Source: Actinobacteria bacterium UBA4719
Lineage (GTDB): Bacteria > Actinomycetota > Actinomycetes > Actinomycetales > Dermatophilaceae
Assembly (NCBI GenBank): GCA_002404345.1
Contig: DHJN01000162.1
Coordinates: 12,416 to 25,383, forward strand
Length of the DNA: 12,968 nt
Reading direction: 5' to 3'
Position 1 is the first letter of the stretch, and each line of letters opens with the position of its first letter. Of this stretch, positions 11,773 to 12,968 are shown piece after piece. A model generated the notes under the pieces. The model was not told the DNA's origin. It did not search any database and saw only the letters and a program-made list of their open reading frames with translations. A program made the translations under genes and the position numbers.

Positions 11773-12135
11773 TCATCGGCGCTCCGTCTCCTTGGGGTGG
11801 CCGGGTTCACAGCGTTCCAGCAGCACCCGACCGGCGGTCTTGGCTCCCGGTGTCAGGACGACGAAGTACCAGATCCGTCCGCCGTTGGTGATCTTGTACT
11901 GCCAGCGCTCCAAAGTCTGCCCGTCGTAACTGCCGGTCGAGAAGTCTGCTTTGAGCCGATAGAGCCGCTCGTCTTCGAGCATGGGTGCAGTGGTGAGCCG
12001 GTCCCACGCATCGACGGTGGCGTTGCGGGCGACGGCAAGGCAATCTCGCCATCCTTTCTGTGCCGAGCGCGTCGCGAACTCGACCATGAACTCCGCCCTC
12101 TTGTGGGGTCGTGGTGCCCCCCGCGCTGTGCTCAC
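11773..12135 (-). CDS. RelE/ParE-superfamily toxin
   Basis: A 120-aa small basic protein. The section FATRSAQKGWRDCLAVARNATVDAWDRLTT, the LERWQYKITNGGRIWYFVV strand and the end GRVLLERCEPGHPKETE correspond to an actinobacterial group of RelE-like toxins, whose ends typically read VHTRHPNxTK. RelE-type toxins cleave mRNA on the ribosome. Arg and aromatic residues in RWQYK and RIWYF, and His112 near the end, are candidate catalytic residues. The GTG start at 12135 overlaps the antitoxin stop (GTGA). ATG at 12087 (MVEFATRSA) matches the start of the conserved part better and is a serious alternative. An ATG at 12139 opens another frame (MSEHSAGG). Confidence 0.8.
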   Translation of the reverse strand: MSTARGAPRPHKRAEFMVEFATRSAQKGWRDCLAVARNATVDAWDRLTTAPMLEDERLYRLKADFSTGSYDGQTLERWQYKITNGGRIWYFVVLTPGAKTAGRVLLERCEPGHPKETERR

Positions 12136-12596
12136 TCATTGGTCCGCGGGTTGACAACTGCGGCTGGCCGGCTCAAGGGCTCGAGATCCGAACCGTCTGA
12201 TGTGAGATGCGGGTTGGCATACGCCTCGGCCGTGGACTGCCAGGCGTTGAGCGCGATCGTAAGTCGGTCGAACCTTCCGACGGACGCGCAAGCGCGTGTC
12301 GTGCGCAGGAACTCATCGACGAAGTCCTTCTGGAACTTCGAAGGCAGGAAGGCGATCCAGGGGAAGGGGTCTGCAAGGCGGTCGACGAGGCGCTCGCAGG
12401 CGTCGTCATCGAGGGAGGCAGCGATCAGCTGGGCGAGGGCGGAGAGGGTGTCGCTCTCCGCCTGGGCCGTACGCGCCTTGGACAGCCTCAGCGGTTCGGC
12501 GTCCCGACGCGTGAGAAGGACATCGCCATGCTCGAGCCGCTCTATGACCTCGTTGGGGGTGCGCAGAAGCGCGCTGAAGGTGGCCGTCGTCGTCAT
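12132..12596 (-). CDS. Antitoxin (Phd/YefM-like N-terminus)
   Basis: A 154-aa protein encoded just before the RelE-like toxin. Residues 1-40 (MTTTATFSALLRTPNEVIERLEHGDVLLTRRDAEPLRLS) match the DNA-binding start of Phd/YefM antitoxins, where a strand is followed by a helix and then a VxLTRRxxEP strand. The rest is a helical region of more than 100 residues, longer than classical Phd, with a conserved-looking DPFPWIAFLPSKFQKDFVDEFLRTTRAC section that probably contacts the toxin. The ATG at 12596 has no ribosome site but follows a -10 element by seven bases, which fits leaderless translation, common in actinobacteria. The frame extends upstream to 12719 but crosses the operator and the S element. 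Confidence 0.82.
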   Translation of the reverse strand: MTTTATFSALLRTPNEVIERLEHGDVLLTRRDAEPLRLSKARTAQAESDTLSALAQLIAASLDDDACERLVDRLADPFPWIAFLPSKFQKDFVDEFLRTTRACASVGRFDRLTIALNAWQSTAEAYANPHLTSDGSDLEPLSRPAAVVNPRTNE

Positions 12597-12597
12597 A

Positions 12598-12615
12598 TTC
12601 AGAAGTTTATCTGAA
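12598..12615 (-). promoter_or_regulatory. Leaderless promoter and operator of toxin-antitoxin module 2
   Basis: Inverted repeat TTCAGA (12598-12603) and TCTGAA (12610-12615) with a 6-base spacer. On the minus strand the spacer reads TAAACT, a TANNNT -10 element, seven bases before the ATG. An antitoxin bound here would cover the promoter. Two TTGACA hexamers (12617-12622 and 12642-12647) lie upstream, though neither is at the canonical distance. Confidence 0.65.
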
Positions 12616-12637
12616 CTGTCAACCGTGGGGGGAAATT

Positions 12638-12689
12638 CGCTTGTCAACATCACCTGCGGGAGCCTGCCATCGACTACCGACAGGCCCAC
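12638..12689. repeat. S element, copy 2, upstream of toxin-antitoxin module 2
   Basis: 52 bp, 44 identical to 10999-11050, in the same orientation and the same relative place upstream of an antitoxin promoter. The gap 12690-12882 carries only the R repeats listed separately. Confidence 0.85.
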
Positions 12690-12696
12690 CTCAGGC

Positions 12697-12717
12697 GCGG
12701 CCGGCAACGGAGTCGGC
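12697..12717 (-). repeat. R repeat, inverted copy
   Basis: On the minus strand this matches the 10022-10042 copy at 20 of 21 positions, and identity extends four more bases outwards (TATGCCGACTC...). It faces the copy at 12846-12866 in opposite orientation. Confidence 0.7.
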
Positions 12718-12845
12718 ATACACTGGCGGTTCGTGCCCGCCGACGCACGCGTTCAGGGCCACATGACCTTCAGTATCTTGGCCTGGACTCCTGAGCGCGG
12801 CCCGGCGCGGGCAGGCAGGGTACACCCAGGTATGCCGACTCGGTC

Positions 12846-12866
12846 GCCGACTCCGTCCCCGGCCGC
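12846..12866. repeat. R repeat downstream of the second O-methyltransferase copy
   Basis: GCCGACTCCGT followed by CC and CCGGCCGC, 16 bp beyond the methyltransferase stop. It is preceded by caggtatgccgactc (12827-12841), shared with 10014-10028. Confidence 0.75.
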
Positions 12867-12882
12867 CCGACGGGCGCTGGCC

Positions 12883-12968
12883 CTATAGCTTGCGCGCGAT
12901 GGTCAGCCCGTCGAATGCCGTCAGTACCATGGCCTCGACCCGGTCGTCGCCAGCCACTTTGTCGTTGA
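12883..12968 (-). CDS. SAM-dependent O-methyltransferase, second copy (3' end, partial)
   Basis: The last 28 codons of an O-methyltransferase, ending FNDKVAGDDRVEAMVLTAFDGLTIARKL, and its TAG stop; the gene continues past the right edge. It matches 11121-11206 at all but one base (GDDRV here, GDNRV in the broken copy), so the two copies separated recently. Whether this copy is intact cannot be seen. Confidence 0.88.
   Translation of the reverse strand, partial: NDKVAGDDRVEAMVLTAFDGLTIARKL

Noticed and set aside
12697..12866. Inverted R repeats as ends of an insertion sequence
   Set aside because: The 128 bp between them holds no transposase and no target duplication could be seen, so there is no support beyond the short inverted match.
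11683..12888. A 401-codon plus-strand frame across the toxin-antitoxin module
   Set aside because: It is antisense to two genes with recognisable domains and crosses their promoter; no own motifs.

Overview
The window is about 13 kb of high-GC DNA with dense genes, ATGA/GTGA start-stop overlaps, leaderless-looking promoters and actinobacterial-type proteins. I read it as an actinomycete (Actinomycetota), possibly Micrococcales; the genus is not identifiable by eye.

Layout. (1) 1-1756: a sensor histidine kinase, perhaps continuous with the tail of a response regulator at the left edge, converging on a small exported protein gene. (2) 1982-5391, plus strand: a five-gene, translationally coupled operon encoding a membrane-anchored Ala-Gln repeat protein, an ApbE-type FMN transferase, a ferric-reductase-like b-haem membrane protein, a NuoF-like flavin/Fe-S subunit and a CxxHxxC ferredoxin. 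Together they look like an NAD(P)H-to-membrane electron transfer chain, although no obvious flavinylation substrate is present. (3) 5716-9701, minus strand: a guanidine-responsive operon. It has a promoter, a clear guanidine-I (ykkC) riboswitch, a permease reduced to its C-terminus, two DUF1989 proteins (urea-carboxylase-associated / carboxyguanidine deiminase pair) and the carboxyltransferase half of a urea/guanidine carboxylase that lacks both its biotin carboxylase and its biotin carrier domain. A rho-independent terminator follows. Allophanate hydrolase is not in the window. (4) 10016-12968, minus strand: a repeated arrangement in which remnants of one O-methyltransferase gene alternate with two unrelated toxin-antitoxin modules (PIN/AbrB and RelE-like/Phd-like), with shared short repeats at equivalent positions.

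Two features go beyond ordinary gene content. First, short tandem duplications, mostly with a unit of exactly 15 bp, occur at six separate places between 1307 and 8820 (with 6-bp and 12-bp arrays at two more), nearly all in frame inside linkers. Second, the right third has the modular order methyltransferase - repeat - repeat - toxin-antitoxin, repeated with different toxins and progressively more eroded methyltransferase copies. Both suggest a locus shaped by slippage, duplication and short-homology deletion; the truncated permease and carboxylase fit the same picture.

All family assignments come from reading motifs by eye; no database search was run.
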